37,507 nt of DNA from Trueperaceae bacterium (lineage in GTDB: Bacteria > Deinococcota > Deinococci > Deinococcales > Trueperaceae), in assembly GCA_007695125.1 (NCBI GenBank), contig REEJ01000160.1, positions 1-37,507 on the forward strand. Reading direction: 5' to 3'. Both the position numbers and the translations under genes were made by a program. Position 1 is the stretch's first letter, and every line of letters starts with the position of its first letter. Under the pieces are notes generated by a model. The model was not told where the DNA came from, made no database searches, and saw only the letters and a list, made by a program, of their open reading frames with translations. Below, in pieces: positions 16,509 to 24,824 of this stretch.

Positions 16509-17087
16509 ATGGCTGAGCAGGAGAAGCAGCAGCCTCACCACGCCGACGACGCAGACCTGGGACCGAACACGCTCACGGATTCGCCACCCGGCCAGGGCTC
16601 GCAGGAGGCGTCGACCGGTGCTGGTATGGGTGCGGCCGCGGGCGCCGTTGCGGGCGCGGCACCCGACACCCTCACGCGCTTCGTAGCGTTCCTGATCGAC
16701 GCCGTCGCGGTCGCGCTGATCGGCTTCGTGCCGATCATCGGTGGCCTGGCCGGCATCGCGTACGTGCTCTTCCGCGACGGCCTCGACATCGAGTTCATGC
16801 AGCGCCGCTCGCTCGGCAAGAAGCTGATGAAGCTCACCGTCGTACGCACCGACGGCCTGCCGATGGACCCGATGACCTCCGCGCGACGCAACTGGCCGCT
16901 TGTCTTCGGTTCGCTCGCGCAGCTCCTGGTCTACATCCCGGTGATCGGCTGGATCCTGATCCCGTTCGTCGTCATCGCCGGCGCCGTGCTGGTGATCATC
17001 GAGATCGTGCGCATCCTGACCAACCCCGACGGCCGGCGTATCGGTGACGACTACGCTGGGACGAAGGTGGTCACCGCCGCCGAGTGA
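16509..17087 (+). CDS. RDD family membrane protein
   Basis: This 192-residue protein has a hydrophilic, charged N-terminal tail (residues 1-50, rich in Glu, Gln, Asp, Gly), then the RDD domain. The diagnostic Arg and Asp are in LTRFVAFLIDAVAVALIG, followed by a second helix pair in LVYIPVIGWILIPFVVIAGA. The conserved cytoplasmic segment RRSLGKKLMKLTVV matches the family. Its function is poorly defined; some relatives are Na+/H+ antiporters. The ATG at 16509 is preceded by GAGAGGAG at about 9 bases; the frame extends upstream without similarity. The stop overlaps the MFS start by 4 bases (GTGA), so the two are cotranscribed. Confidence 0.87.
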   Translation: MAEQEKQQPHHADDADLGPNTLTDSPPGQGSQEASTGAGMGAAAGAVAGAAPDTLTRFVAFLIDAVAVALIGFVPIIGGLAGIAYVLFRDGLDIEFMQRRSLGKKLMKLTVVRTDGLPMDPMTSARRNWPLVFGSLAQLLVYIPVIGWILIPFVVIAGAVLVIIEIVRILTNPDGRRIGDDYAGTKVVTAAE

Positions 17088-18370
17088 CCCCGTCATCCGC
17101 ACGCACCCCCTCAGGACCCGCTGCCAGCGATTGGCGGCGGGTCCTGGCTGTGCTGTTCGTGGCGCAGCTGCTCACCGCCATCGGCTTCTCGACCATCTTC
17201 CCCTTCCTCCCGAACTACGTCGAGCACCTCGGCTCGGCGACCGGTGCACCGATCCTGCTCATGGTGACGCTGGTGTTCTCGGTCCAGGCGTTCGCGATGA
17301 TGCTCGCCTCGCCCGTGTGGGGCGCCCTGGGCGACCGCTTCGGACGAAAGCGCATGGTCGAGCGCGCCATGTACTCCGGCGCCGTGACGATCCTGCTCAT
17401 GGCGTTCGCAGGGTCGGCCGAGGAGCTCGTCGGGCTGCGGCTGCTGCAGGGCCTCACGACCGGTGTCATGGGCGCGAGCACGTCGATGGTCGCCGCAGCC
17501 GTGCCGCGTGAGCGCATCGGCTACGCCATGGGGTTGATGCAGACCGCGCTGCTGTCGGGCGTATCGGTGGGCCCGGTGATCGGCGGGCTCCTGGAGTTCG
17601 CGTTCGGCTACCGCGCTGCGTTCCTCATCACCGCCGGCCTGCTGCTGACGGGCGGACTGCTCGTGACCACGCTGGTTCGCGAGCACTTCGTGCCGCCTTC
17701 GCGCGAGGGGCGACGACCCGGACTCGGCGGCTTCGTGCAGGGTCTCGGGGCGGTGGTGCGAACCCCGGTGGTAGCGCCGGTCTTCTTCGTGCGCTTCCTG
17801 GCCTGGACGGGGCGCAGCATGATCATCCCGTTCCTGCCGTTGCTGGTGGCCGGACTGATGGCCGGCGCGAGCACCGCCGGGCTCGTGACGGGCCTGGCGA
17901 TCGGCGCCTCGAGCGCCGCCGGCACCGTGACGAGCGTGTTGCTCGGCCGGTTCGGCGATCGCGTGGGGCACCGCCGCGTCGCGCTGGCGTGCGCCGGCCT
18001 CACGGCGCTGGCCTACGTCCCGCTGACGTTCGTGTCGTCGCCGCTGGCGCTGATCGTGCTGTACGCCTTGACGGGCGCCACGATCGGTGGCGTCCTGCCG
18101 ACGCTCTCGGCCCTGCTCGCGCGCGTCACCGACAAGACGGTGGCGGGCGCCGTCTACGGCCTCGACAACTCCGTCGGGGCGGCGGCGCGCGGCCTCTCGC
18201 CGATCCTCGGCGGAGCGGTGGTGGCGTTCGCCGCCGGCGCCGGGGTCGCACCGTCCGCGAGCGACTACGCCACGGTGTTCGTGGCCGCCGCGTCGTGCTT
18301 CGCGCTCGCCCTGGTCATGCTGGCGTGGCTCGTGCCGTCGGCCGTTGACCGCGGCCCCGAGGCGCGGTAG
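17084..18370 (+). CDS. MFS transporter, drug-efflux (DHA1)-like
   Basis: This 428-residue major facilitator protein has 12 predicted helices. The loop 2-3 signature is PVWGALGDRFGRKRMVERA (motif A, G-x-L-x-D-R-F-G-R-K), with a second half-repeat copy SVLLGRFGDRVGHRRVALA. Motif C (antiporter) lies in LMQTALLSGVSVGPVIGGLL, pointing to export with proton exchange. The start is the GTG at 17084 overlapping the RDD stop. It ends 8 bases before the thiB TPP riboswitch, and the riboswitch may be reached by read-through. The substrate cannot be told from sequence. Confidence 0.92.
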   Translation: MTPSSARTPSGPAASDWRRVLAVLFVAQLLTAIGFSTIFPFLPNYVEHLGSATGAPILLMVTLVFSVQAFAMMLASPVWGALGDRFGRKRMVERAMYSGAVTILLMAFAGSAEELVGLRLLQGLTTGVMGASTSMVAAAVPRERIGYAMGLMQTALLSGVSVGPVIGGLLEFAFGYRAAFLITAGLLLTGGLLVTTLVREHFVPPSREGRRPGLGGFVQGLGAVVRTPVVAPVFFVRFLAWTGRSMIIPFLPLLVAGLMAGASTAGLVTGLAIGASSAAGTVTSVLLGRFGDRVGHRRVALACAGLTALAYVPLTFVSSPLALIVLYALTGATIGGVLPTLSALLARVTDKTVAGAVYGLDNSVGAAARGLSPILGGAVVAFAAGAGVAPSASDYATVFVAAASCFALALVMLAWLVPSAVDRGPEAR

Positions 18371-18373
18371 CGT
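18368..18373 (+). promoter_or_regulatory. possible -10 box (TAGCGT) for riboswitch-thiB transcript
   Basis: TAGCGT overlaps the MFS stop codon and is identical to the boxes before the genes at 1446 and 6722. Initiation 6-8 bases downstream would start at the riboswitch P1 stem. Confidence 0.4.
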
Positions 18374-18378
18374 CGAGG

Positions 18379-18486
18379 CGTCACCAGGGGTGCCCGTGTC
18401 CCGGCGAACGAGCCGCGGACGAACGAGCGGGCTGAGAGCACACCCTCGAACCTGATCCCGGTCGTGCGGGCGGAGGAAGCGTGACG
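18379..18486 (+). ncRNA. TPP riboswitch aptamer (THI element)
   Basis: The canonical conserved blocks are present in order: AGGGGTGCCC (18386-18395), GGGCTGAGAG (18429-18438), ACACCCTCGAACCTGATC (18440-18457) and GGCGGAGGAAGCG at the 3' end. P1 is formed by CGTCAC (18379-18384) and GTGACG (18481-18486), a perfect six-pair closing stem. The P3 arm is extended with a variable GC-rich stem-loop (18396-18426). It senses intracellular thiamine pyrophosphate and controls the downstream thiamine-binding protein gene. Confidence 0.95.
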
Positions 18487-18491
18487 ACGAA

Positions 18492-18551
18492 CGCGGCGGT
18501 TGCCGCGCTCGCCCTCCGAACCTTGCGACCGAGACCGGTGACGGAGAGGCG
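18492..18551 (+). promoter_or_regulatory. riboswitch expression platform: SD-sequestering hairpin
   Basis: CGCCCTCCG (18510-18518) can pair with CGGAGAGGCG (18542-18551) with a single bulged A, burying the ribosome-binding site GGAGAGG of thiB. The same CCTCCG can pair instead with CGGAGG (18471-18476) in the aptamer's 3' part, so TPP binding would release it to block the SD. A separate 6-pair hairpin lies at 18492-18507. There is no T-tract, so control looks translational. Pairings are visible; the mechanism is inferred. Confidence 0.6.
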
Positions 18552-18556
18552 ACATC

Positions 18557-19645
18557 ATGCGATACACCAGCACTCCACGTTCACGGTTGCACGCCGGCAT
18601 CATCGCCATCGTCCTGGGCGTCGCGCTCGCGGGCACGGCCGCGGCCGAGAGCGTCACCGTCTTGACCCACGACTCGTTCGCCGTGAGCCGGTCCGTCATC
18701 GACGCCTTCACGGCCGAGACCGGCATCGAGGTGCGCTTCGTCGCCGGCGGCGACGCCGGCGCCACCTTGAACCGCGCCATCCTGACGCGTGACCGCCCGG
18801 TCGCAGACGTGCTGTTCGGTGTCGACGAAGGCATGCTGTCGCGCGCGCTGGCGGCCGACCTGTTCGAACCCCACCACAGCCCCGAACGGGTCCACGTCGA
18901 CCCGGTCTACGATCTCCCCGCCTTCGGCGATCACGTCACGCCCATCGACGCCGGCTTCGTGACGTTCAACCTCGACCGCGCCTGGTTCGAGGCCGACGGC
19001 CGTCCGTTGCCGACGTCGCTCGACGACCTCGCAGATCCCGCCTACGCCGACCTGACGGTGGTCATGGACCCGGCCACGAGCAGCCCGGGCCTGGCCTTCG
19101 TGCTGGGCACGATCGGCGTCTACGGCGAGGACGGCTGGCTCGAGTACTGGGCGAGCCTGCGTGACAACGGCCTGGCGGTGCGCAGCGGCTGGAGCGACGC
19201 CTACTACACGGCGTTCAGCCGCTACGGAGGTGACCGTCCGATCGTGCTGTCGTACGCCAGCAGTCCGGCCGCCGAGGTGCTGTTCTCCGACGATCCCGAC
19301 GCCGACGAGGCCCCCACGGCGAACCTGCGCTGCGCTGGCTGCAGCGTGCGGCAGATCGAGACCGCGGGCGTGCTGCGCGGCGCGGCGAACCCCGAAGCCG
19401 CGCGAGCGTTCGTCGACTTCATGCTCTCGGAGACGTTCCAGGCCGACGTGCCCCTGCAGATGTTCGTGTACCCGGTCCGGGCCGGCACGCCGCTCCCCGC
19501 CACCTTCGAGGCCTTCGCCGAAGTGCCGGACGCGCAGGAGCTGGCGCCGCTGCCGAGCGCGCTCGAGGCAGAGCAGATCGAGCGCTGGCTCGATCAGTGG
19601 ACCGAGGTCGTGCTGCGCGGCCGCGATCCCTCCAGCACCAGGTAG
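18557..19645 (+). CDS. thiB: thiamine ABC transporter substrate-binding protein
   Basis: This 362-residue periplasmic or extracytoplasmic binding protein has a signal peptide of about 31 residues (GIIAIVLGVALAGTAAAE, with cleavage near A-E). The mature part begins VTVLTHDSFAVSRSVIDAF, the standard TbpA/ThiB beginning, and continues with a type II binding fold (GFVTFNLDRAWFEADGRPLP and VVMDPATSSPGLAFVLGTIG). The upstream TPP riboswitch supports thiamine, TPP or a precursor as ligand. The ATG at 18557 follows GGAGAGG. Its likely permease and ATPase are about 10 kb away (29300 and 31574). The last 52 bases overlap the convergent phosphorylase-kinase-like gene. Confidence 0.93.
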   Translation: MRYTSTPRSRLHAGIIAIVLGVALAGTAAAESVTVLTHDSFAVSRSVIDAFTAETGIEVRFVAGGDAGATLNRAILTRDRPVADVLFGVDEGMLSRALAADLFEPHHSPERVHVDPVYDLPAFGDHVTPIDAGFVTFNLDRAWFEADGRPLPTSLDDLADPAYADLTVVMDPATSSPGLAFVLGTIGVYGEDGWLEYWASLRDNGLAVRSGWSDAYYTAFSRYGGDRPIVLSYASSPAAEVLFSDDPDADEAPTANLRCAGCSVRQIETAGVLRGAANPEAARAFVDFMLSETFQADVPLQMFVYPVRAGTPLPATFEAFAEVPDAQELAPLPSALEAEQIERWLDQWTEVVLRGRDPSSTR

Positions 19646-22600
19646 CGCACCGCTGCCGACAGGTAGCCAGCGACCGCCCGCGGGCCGAGGTCGTAGAAGG
19701 CAGCCCACGCCGCCGCGGTGTCGCGCTCGTAGTCGCCCTGGGCCGCCGCCCCCGTGGGGTCGTCGGCCGCCTCGGCGGCGCCGGGGCCCGGGTCGGCAGC
19801 TCCGCCGCTGACGTGCGATGCGACCGCGCTCCGCGCCAACCACGCCTGACGGACCGCGTGACCGATGATCACGTCGAGCACCAGATCGCCTTCGACCCGC
19901 AGGTCGGGCGCCGCCTCGGTCAGCGCCGCGAGCGTCTCCAAGGCCTCGACCGACAGGTGTCGGTACTCGGCCGCCGGGACGCGGTGCAGCAGGTGCTCGA
20001 CGCGCTGCGCGAAGGTGCGCTCGCCAGCGGTGGTGGCCGCCCGCTCGACCGCCGACTCGAGCCGGTTGCGGCGGTCGAGCTTGTCGCCGATCACGAGCGC
20101 ATCGGCGTGTTCGAGCAGGTCCCAGACGCGGGCGTAGAAGCCCTTCGGCACGCGCAACAAGGCGCCCTCGCGCTGGCGCCAACGCCACCAGCCGTCGGGC
20201 GTCGGCTCGTCGTCCGCCGCTCCAGCGTCACGCGCGGCGGCGGCGTCCGGCAACGAGGCCACGCCCTTCGCGACGCGCAGCGTCTCGGTCCGTCGCTGCG
20301 CCTCGCGCGCAGCGTCGAAGGCGGCGAGCACGCGGCGCAACCGTGCCACCACGGCGGCGGGCGAGCAGCGCATCAGGCGCTCGTACCCCTCGTCGGGCGT
20401 GCACCCTTGCTCCTCGGCGAGCCCGACGGCGAGCAACTGGATCAGGTGCCCGACGCGCAGGGTGAGGATGCCCCGGAACAACTCGGGCTCGCCTCGCACC
20501 AGGCTCGCGAGCGCGACGATCATCTCCTGCGTCAGGACCCTGTCGCGCGGGTCGTCACGGCAGTAGCGGTCGATCGTGGCCAACAACTCGTCGGAGGGGA
20601 GCGGCCGCGTGACGGTAGCCGCCTCGGCGTAAGAGCGGCCGACGACGACACGCCGTTGCGCCGCGAGCAGGTCGGAGAGCGCGTCGTTCAGGAAGGGATC
20701 GACCTTGCCGAGCAGGCCGGCGGCGTGGCGCACCAGCGTCCAGGCGCGCGCCTCGCCGGCGGCCGCATAGACGTCTTCGAGCAGCTCGTCGACGCTCGCA
20801 CCCAAGGCAGCGACGCGGTGTTCGGGCCCCGCGAGCCGCTGCAGCGCGGCGAGCAGCTCCACCTGCTCCGCGAGGTCGCTGCTCTCGATGAGCCGCTCGG
20901 CGAGCACGCCGACGTCGGCCTCGCGTTCGATGCCGAGGGCGACGGCGGCGTCGAGCGCGCCGTTCGGGGTCGCGGGCGGTAGGCGCCTGACGGCAGCGCG
21001 GGGCGCGAGCAACGGTTCACCGTCGTCGCGCCACTCCCCGAGATCGTCGATGCGCTCCTCGTTGGTCACCAGCAGCAGCTCACCCAGGCTGCCCAGCCGG
21101 ACCGGCACGTCGCCCACCCGACCGGCCCGCGCCTCCGCCAGGAACGTCTCGAGCGCCTCGCGACCGTGCTCCAGGTGCTCCACGCCGAGGAGGATGGTCA
21201 TGGTCGGCCTGCCGAGCAGCGTCCAGTGGCGGTGCAGGTAGGCGATCTCCGCACGCAGGCGCGCGACCAGGGTCGCCGGATCGAGCGACAGGTAGAACTC
21301 CTGCTGATCGAACAGGGCTGGGAGGAACACGAAGCGCTCGCCCTGGAGGGCGTAGGCGCGCGACGTGGCGAGGCTCTGCAGCCGGCGCGGAGGGCGACCG
21401 CTCAGGCCCAGCTCCGGGCTCCGTCCGACCTCGCTGAAGGCGCGCGCCAGCGTGACCGAGCGGCGCACGCGCAGCGGCTCGAGGTCCTCGGGCAGCTCGG
21501 CCCTGATGCCGCGCTCGCCGTACGCGGCGGCCGCGGCCGCGTCCTGCGCCAGGAACGCCAGCTGGACGACGGGCCGCGAACGCGTCTGGGCGAAGCGATG
21601 ACGACCGAGCGGGTCGAGGTCGGCAGGGCGCAGCACGCCCTCGCGCAGCATGCGCGCCAGCAGCCACAGGCTCTGGGCCCACACCAACGGGACGTTCTCG
21701 CCAGGCTCGCGCGGCTGCGAGCCCGGCTCGCGCCGTTCGGCCTCGATGCGCTCGACGGGCACGAGGTAGAGCTCGGGCAGCAGCGCCTCGCCGTCGACCG
21801 CGACGGCGAGCTCGGCGAGCCGTGCCAGGTGCGCGTCCGCCTCGGCGCGCTCGCCGCGGAACGAGGCGTCGAGCGCCAGGTAGGCCTCGAACAGGGGCCA
21901 CTCGGCCTCGATGTGCGCGAAGCGTTCGAGCTCGATGGGCTCGTAGTGGAGCCGACCGGGGTCCTCGAGTGCGGTCTGATGACCGTCGCGCAAGAAGCGC
22001 TTGAGGCCGTGGCGACCACGCAGCCGCTCGACGACGGTCGCGCGCGTGCTCGAGGCCAACGCGGCGTCGTCGATCGCGAAGGCCGGGAAGCCGATGATCG
22101 ACAGGAGCGCTGCGTCGACCTCCTTGGAGGCCGATTCGCGCGGCAGCATCGCCTCGAGCGTGACGCGGGCCCGGGCGATGTCGTCGGGTTGGACGTGGAT
22201 GACGCTGGACTGACCGCCGCGGGGACCGTACAGGTTCAGACCGGAGAGCGCCTCGAGGGCTGCCTTCGCCATCCCGACGGAACTGGCGTTGACCTCGGGG
22301 AGTCCGTGGTTGGTCTTGTCGCCGCGCTCCCAGATGCCGTAGTCGGGGGTCCGGTAGGAGCGACCGACGTAGTAGACGAGGTTCTGGACGAAGCGAACCT
22401 CCGAGCGCGCCTGGACGATGGCGAGACCGGAGGCGGTCATCTGCGCGAGCATCAGCAGCCACAGCGAGGTGGCGTCGAGTTGGAGGTGGCCCCAGGCGTC
22501 GTCGCCGACCACGCTGTCGCCGCTGTCGGTCGCGAACTTGGCGTGCAAGGCGTCGGCGGGTGCCTGCGAGCGCTTGAACGCCTCGACCTTGTCGCTCTGG

Positions 22601-22869
22601 CGCATCATGCTGCGCAGCAGGCCGCGCATGAGCCGCACGGTGTCGTGCTCGAGCTCCACGCCACGCCCGTACGGGTCGTCGTGGCGACGGTAGGCGAGCG
22701 CCAGGCCCCAGACCGCCAGGACCGAGTAGACGTTGTCGCGCACCCAAGCGTCGGTGTAGTCGCCGTGCTGGTTGACGGCCGTGCTGGCGGGCAGCAGGCC
22801 AGAGACGGGGTGCTGGCGCGTCAGGATCACACGCCTGATCTCGTCGTGGAAGCGGTCGATCGTATCCAT
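19594..22869 (-). CDS. phosphorylase kinase alpha/beta-subunit-like protein (GH15-like)
   Basis: This protein of about 1091 residues is collinear with eukaryotic phosphorylase b kinase alpha/beta subunits. Residues about 1-430 form the GH15 glucoamylase-like (alpha/alpha)6 domain, with strikingly animal-like blocks: DAWVRDNVYSVLAVWGLALA, VVGDDAWGHLQLDATSLWLL, GIWERGDKTNHGLPEVNASS and SKEVDAALLSIIGFPAFA. The similarity continues through LSGRPPRRL and ILTQEMIVALASLV. It extends to the C-terminal calcineurin-B-like region (GALLRVPKGFYARVWDLLEH). No kinase domain or CaaX motif is seen. Whether it hydrolyses glucans or regulates a partner is unknown. The ATG at 22869 is chosen; an in-frame TTG at 22905 is less likely. 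A TAGCGT box lies at 22967-22962. Confidence 0.9.
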   Translation of the reverse strand: MDTIDRFHDEIRRVILTRQHPVSGLLPASTAVNQHGDYTDAWVRDNVYSVLAVWGLALAYRRHDDPYGRGVELEHDTVRLMRGLLRSMMRQSDKVEAFKRSQAPADALHAKFATDSGDSVVGDDAWGHLQLDATSLWLLMLAQMTASGLAIVQARSEVRFVQNLVYYVGRSYRTPDYGIWERGDKTNHGLPEVNASSVGMAKAALEALSGLNLYGPRGGQSSVIHVQPDDIARARVTLEAMLPRESASKEVDAALLSIIGFPAFAIDDAALASSTRATVVERLRGRHGLKRFLRDGHQTALEDPGRLHYEPIELERFAHIEAEWPLFEAYLALDASFRGERAEADAHLARLAELAVAVDGEALLPELYLVPVERIEAERREPGSQPREPGENVPLVWAQSLWLLARMLREGVLRPADLDPLGRHRFAQTRSRPVVQLAFLAQDAAAAAAYGERGIRAELPEDLEPLRVRRSVTLARAFSEVGRSPELGLSGRPPRRLQSLATSRAYALQGERFVFLPALFDQQEFYLSLDPATLVARLRAEIAYLHRHWTLLGRPTMTILLGVEHLEHGREALETFLAEARAGRVGDVPVRLGSLGELLLVTNEERIDDLGEWRDDGEPLLAPRAAVRRLPPATPNGALDAAVALGIEREADVGVLAERLIESSDLAEQVELLAALQRLAGPEHRVAALGASVDELLEDVYAAAGEARAWTLVRHAAGLLGKVDPFLNDALSDLLAAQRRVVVGRSYAEAATVTRPLPSDELLATIDRYCRDDPRDRVLTQEMIVALASLVRGEPELFRGILTLRVGHLIQLLAVGLAEEQGCTPDEGYERLMRCSPAAVVARLRRVLAAFDAAREAQRRTETLRVAKGVASLPDAAAARDAGAADDEPTPDGWWRWRQREGALLRVPKGFYARVWDLLEHADALVIGDKLDRRNRLESAVERAATTAGERTFAQRVEHLLHRVPAAEYRHLSVEALETLAALTEAAPDLRVEGDLVLDVIIGHAVRQAWLARSAVASHVSGGAADPGPGAAEAADDPTGAAAQGDYERDTAAAWAAFYDLGPRAVAGYLSAAVRYLVLEGSRPRSTTSVH

Positions 22870-22910
22870 GCCCTCGCTCTCGGGCGCCCATCGGCGCGCG
22901 CTCAACGTGC

Positions 22911-22944
22911 GGGCGGGCCTGCCACCGAGGTGACGGGCCCGCCC
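22911..22944. terminator. GC-rich hairpin after the ABC exporter operon
   Basis: GGGCGGGCC (22911-22919) pairs with GGCCCGCCC (22936-22944), with an inner CACC/GGTG pairing. It lies 21 bases past the ABC operon stop and before the next same-strand gene. There is no T-run, so termination is inferred from position only. Confidence 0.45.
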
Positions 22945-22964
22945 ACACCAAGCCGGTCACGACG

Positions 22965-24824
22965 CTAGCACGCCGACGTCGGACCGCCCGGTCGCGCCTC
23001 GAGCGCCTCGCCACGGGCCTCGCCCCAGAGCTCGCCGAGCGCGTCGGAGGTTCCCAGCACGTGCTCCAAGCTCCCGCGCGCGACGATGGCGCCGCCCTCC
23101 AGCACGAGCACCTGGTCGGCGCGCTCGAGCGCGGCGCGGCGATGCGAGACCACCAGGCAGGTGGCGGTGTGGCCCTGGTCCCGGAGCGCGAACACGCCCT
23201 CCCACAGCGCTCTTTCGGTCTCGACGTCGAGCGCGCTCGAGAGGTCGTCGAACACCAGCAGTTCCGCCTCGCGCATGAACATGCGCGCCGCGGCCGAACG
23301 CTGCACCTGACCGCCGGAGAGGCGCACACCGCGCGAGCCGACCTCGGTGTCGAGGCCGCGGTGCAAGACGGCGACGTCGTGCTCCATGACGGCGAGTTCG
23401 ATCGCGCGCCGCAGGCCGGACTCGTCCGTGCGCCCCATCGCGACGTTCTCGCGCAGCGTGTCGGAGAAGAGGCGCGGCACCTGGCTGGTGTAGGCGCTGC
23501 GCGGCGGGACGAAGTGGCTCGCCGGGTCGGTCACCAGCGTGTCGTTCCACCACACCTCGCCCGCCTCGCGCGGGAGCAGGCCCATGAGCACGCGCACCAG
23601 CGTCGACTTGCCGGACCCGACGCGTCCCGTGACGACGGTGAACGAGCCGCGTGGGAGCTCGAACGAGACGTCGTCGAGCGCGAGCGTGCCGTCGCCGTGG
23701 CGGGCCCTGAGGCCCCGCACACGCAGCTCGCGCAGGGGCTCGCTGGCGGGTCGCGTGTCGCGGAAGGGCGGCGCTCCGTCCTTCAGATGCAGCTCGGCGG
23801 GAGCGACCACGGTCTCCGCGCCGCCGTCGTGCAGCAGGGTGGCGAGCCGCTCGAAGGCGACGCCGGTGCGCTTGTGCTGCACCATCATGGCGCCCAGGAA
23901 CGAGATCGTGCCGGTGAGGCGCGGCAAGAACGTCACGAACAGCGCGAAGTCGCCGACCGTGAACGTGCCGCGCTGCATGGCACCGGCGCCGATCAGCAGG
24001 ATGATGCCCGTGGCGACGTTGACCATGTTGTCGTTCACCGACTTGAACACCTCGGCGAGCAACGAGTCGGTGAGGGCCGTGCGCCGACGCACGGCGTTGC
24101 GGCGGTCGAACTCCGCCAGGACGCTCTCCTCGCGCCCCGCGCCCTGGACGGCCTGGACGGCGTTGAAGGTCTCGCCCAGGAAGTCGGTCACCCGGCCCGT
24201 GGCCTCGCGCATGGCGCGGCGCACGCGCCGGATGTGGGGCCGCAGCGCGTTGGTGAGCAGCAGCGTGAAGAGCAGCGGCAGGCAGATCAACGCGGTCATG
24301 AGCGGGTCGACCTGGTACATCACCACGAGGGCGATCACGGCGAAGAGCACCAGGCCCCACATGTCGACCCACTGCTCGAGGTACTGGCCGATGTCGTCGA
24401 CGTCGTCGCGGAAGCGGCTGATCGCCTCGGAGGGGGAGTCGGGGAGCCGGCGCGTGCCGGGGGCGGTGAGCAGGTAGGCGAGCAGGTTGCGCCGCATCCG
24501 GGCGACCACCTCGGCCCAGTAGCTCGACCAGGCGTACACGCCGCCGGCGAGCGTGGCGATGCGCGCCACGTCGACGGCCAGGGCCAAGGCGAGGTAGGTC
24601 CAGGGGCTGAGCGCCGCCGCAGCTTGGCCCGAGAGACCGTCGAAGATGCCCTTCATGAAGAGCCCGGCGAGCACGGGCGAGGCGTGGACGAAGAGCCAGA
24701 TCGCGACGTTCACGAGCAGCAGCGCCGGTCGGTGCCAGGCGAGGGTGAGGAGCAGCCGCAGCGTGGGCGGTCCTGCGCGCTCACGCGCGGCCGCGGCGGT
24801 GGGTGTGGTGGTGACGGTGGTCAT
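22965..24824 (-). CDS. ABC exporter half-transporter, subunit 2 (degenerate Walker B)
   Basis: This 619-residue type IV ABC exporter subunit has six transmembrane helices (about residues 25-310) followed by an ATPase domain. Walker A is GRVGSGKSTLV and the signature LSGGQVQRSAAARMF is intact. The Walker B catalytic glutamate is replaced by Asp527 (LLVFDDLSSALD). The switch His is in LVVSHRRAAL. Its start overlaps the partner gene stop by 4 bases (ATGA), so it almost certainly forms a heterodimer with the protein of 24821-26692. Heterodimeric exporters (TM287/288, TmrAB, BmrCD) export drugs or lipids. No specific substrate can be read from the sequence. Confidence 0.93.
   Translation of the reverse strand: MTTVTTTPTAAAARERAGPPTLRLLLTLAWHRPALLLVNVAIWLFVHASPVLAGLFMKGIFDGLSGQAAAALSPWTYLALALAVDVARIATLAGGVYAWSSYWAEVVARMRRNLLAYLLTAPGTRRLPDSPSEAISRFRDDVDDIGQYLEQWVDMWGLVLFAVIALVVMYQVDPLMTALICLPLLFTLLLTNALRPHIRRVRRAMREATGRVTDFLGETFNAVQAVQGAGREESVLAEFDRRNAVRRRTALTDSLLAEVFKSVNDNMVNVATGIILLIGAGAMQRGTFTVGDFALFVTFLPRLTGTISFLGAMMVQHKRTGVAFERLATLLHDGGAETVVAPAELHLKDGAPPFRDTRPASEPLRELRVRGLRARHGDGTLALDDVSFELPRGSFTVVTGRVGSGKSTLVRVLMGLLPREAGEVWWNDTLVTDPASHFVPPRSAYTSQVPRLFSDTLRENVAMGRTDESGLRRAIELAVMEHDVAVLHRGLDTEVGSRGVRLSGGQVQRSAAARMFMREAELLVFDDLSSALDVETERALWEGVFALRDQGHTATCLVVSHRRAALERADQVLVLEGGAIVARGSLEHVLGTSDALGELWGEARGEALEARPGGPTSAC

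Noticed and set aside
14312-16516. Plus-strand ORF of 734 codons opposite pta
   Set aside because: Antisense shadow rich in His, Arg and Asp. The pta frame carries all catalytic motifs.
22870-22905. TTG start at 22905 for the phosphorylase-kinase-like gene
   Set aside because: The added 12 residues have no family similarity, and the ATG at 22869 begins exactly where the homologous sequence starts.
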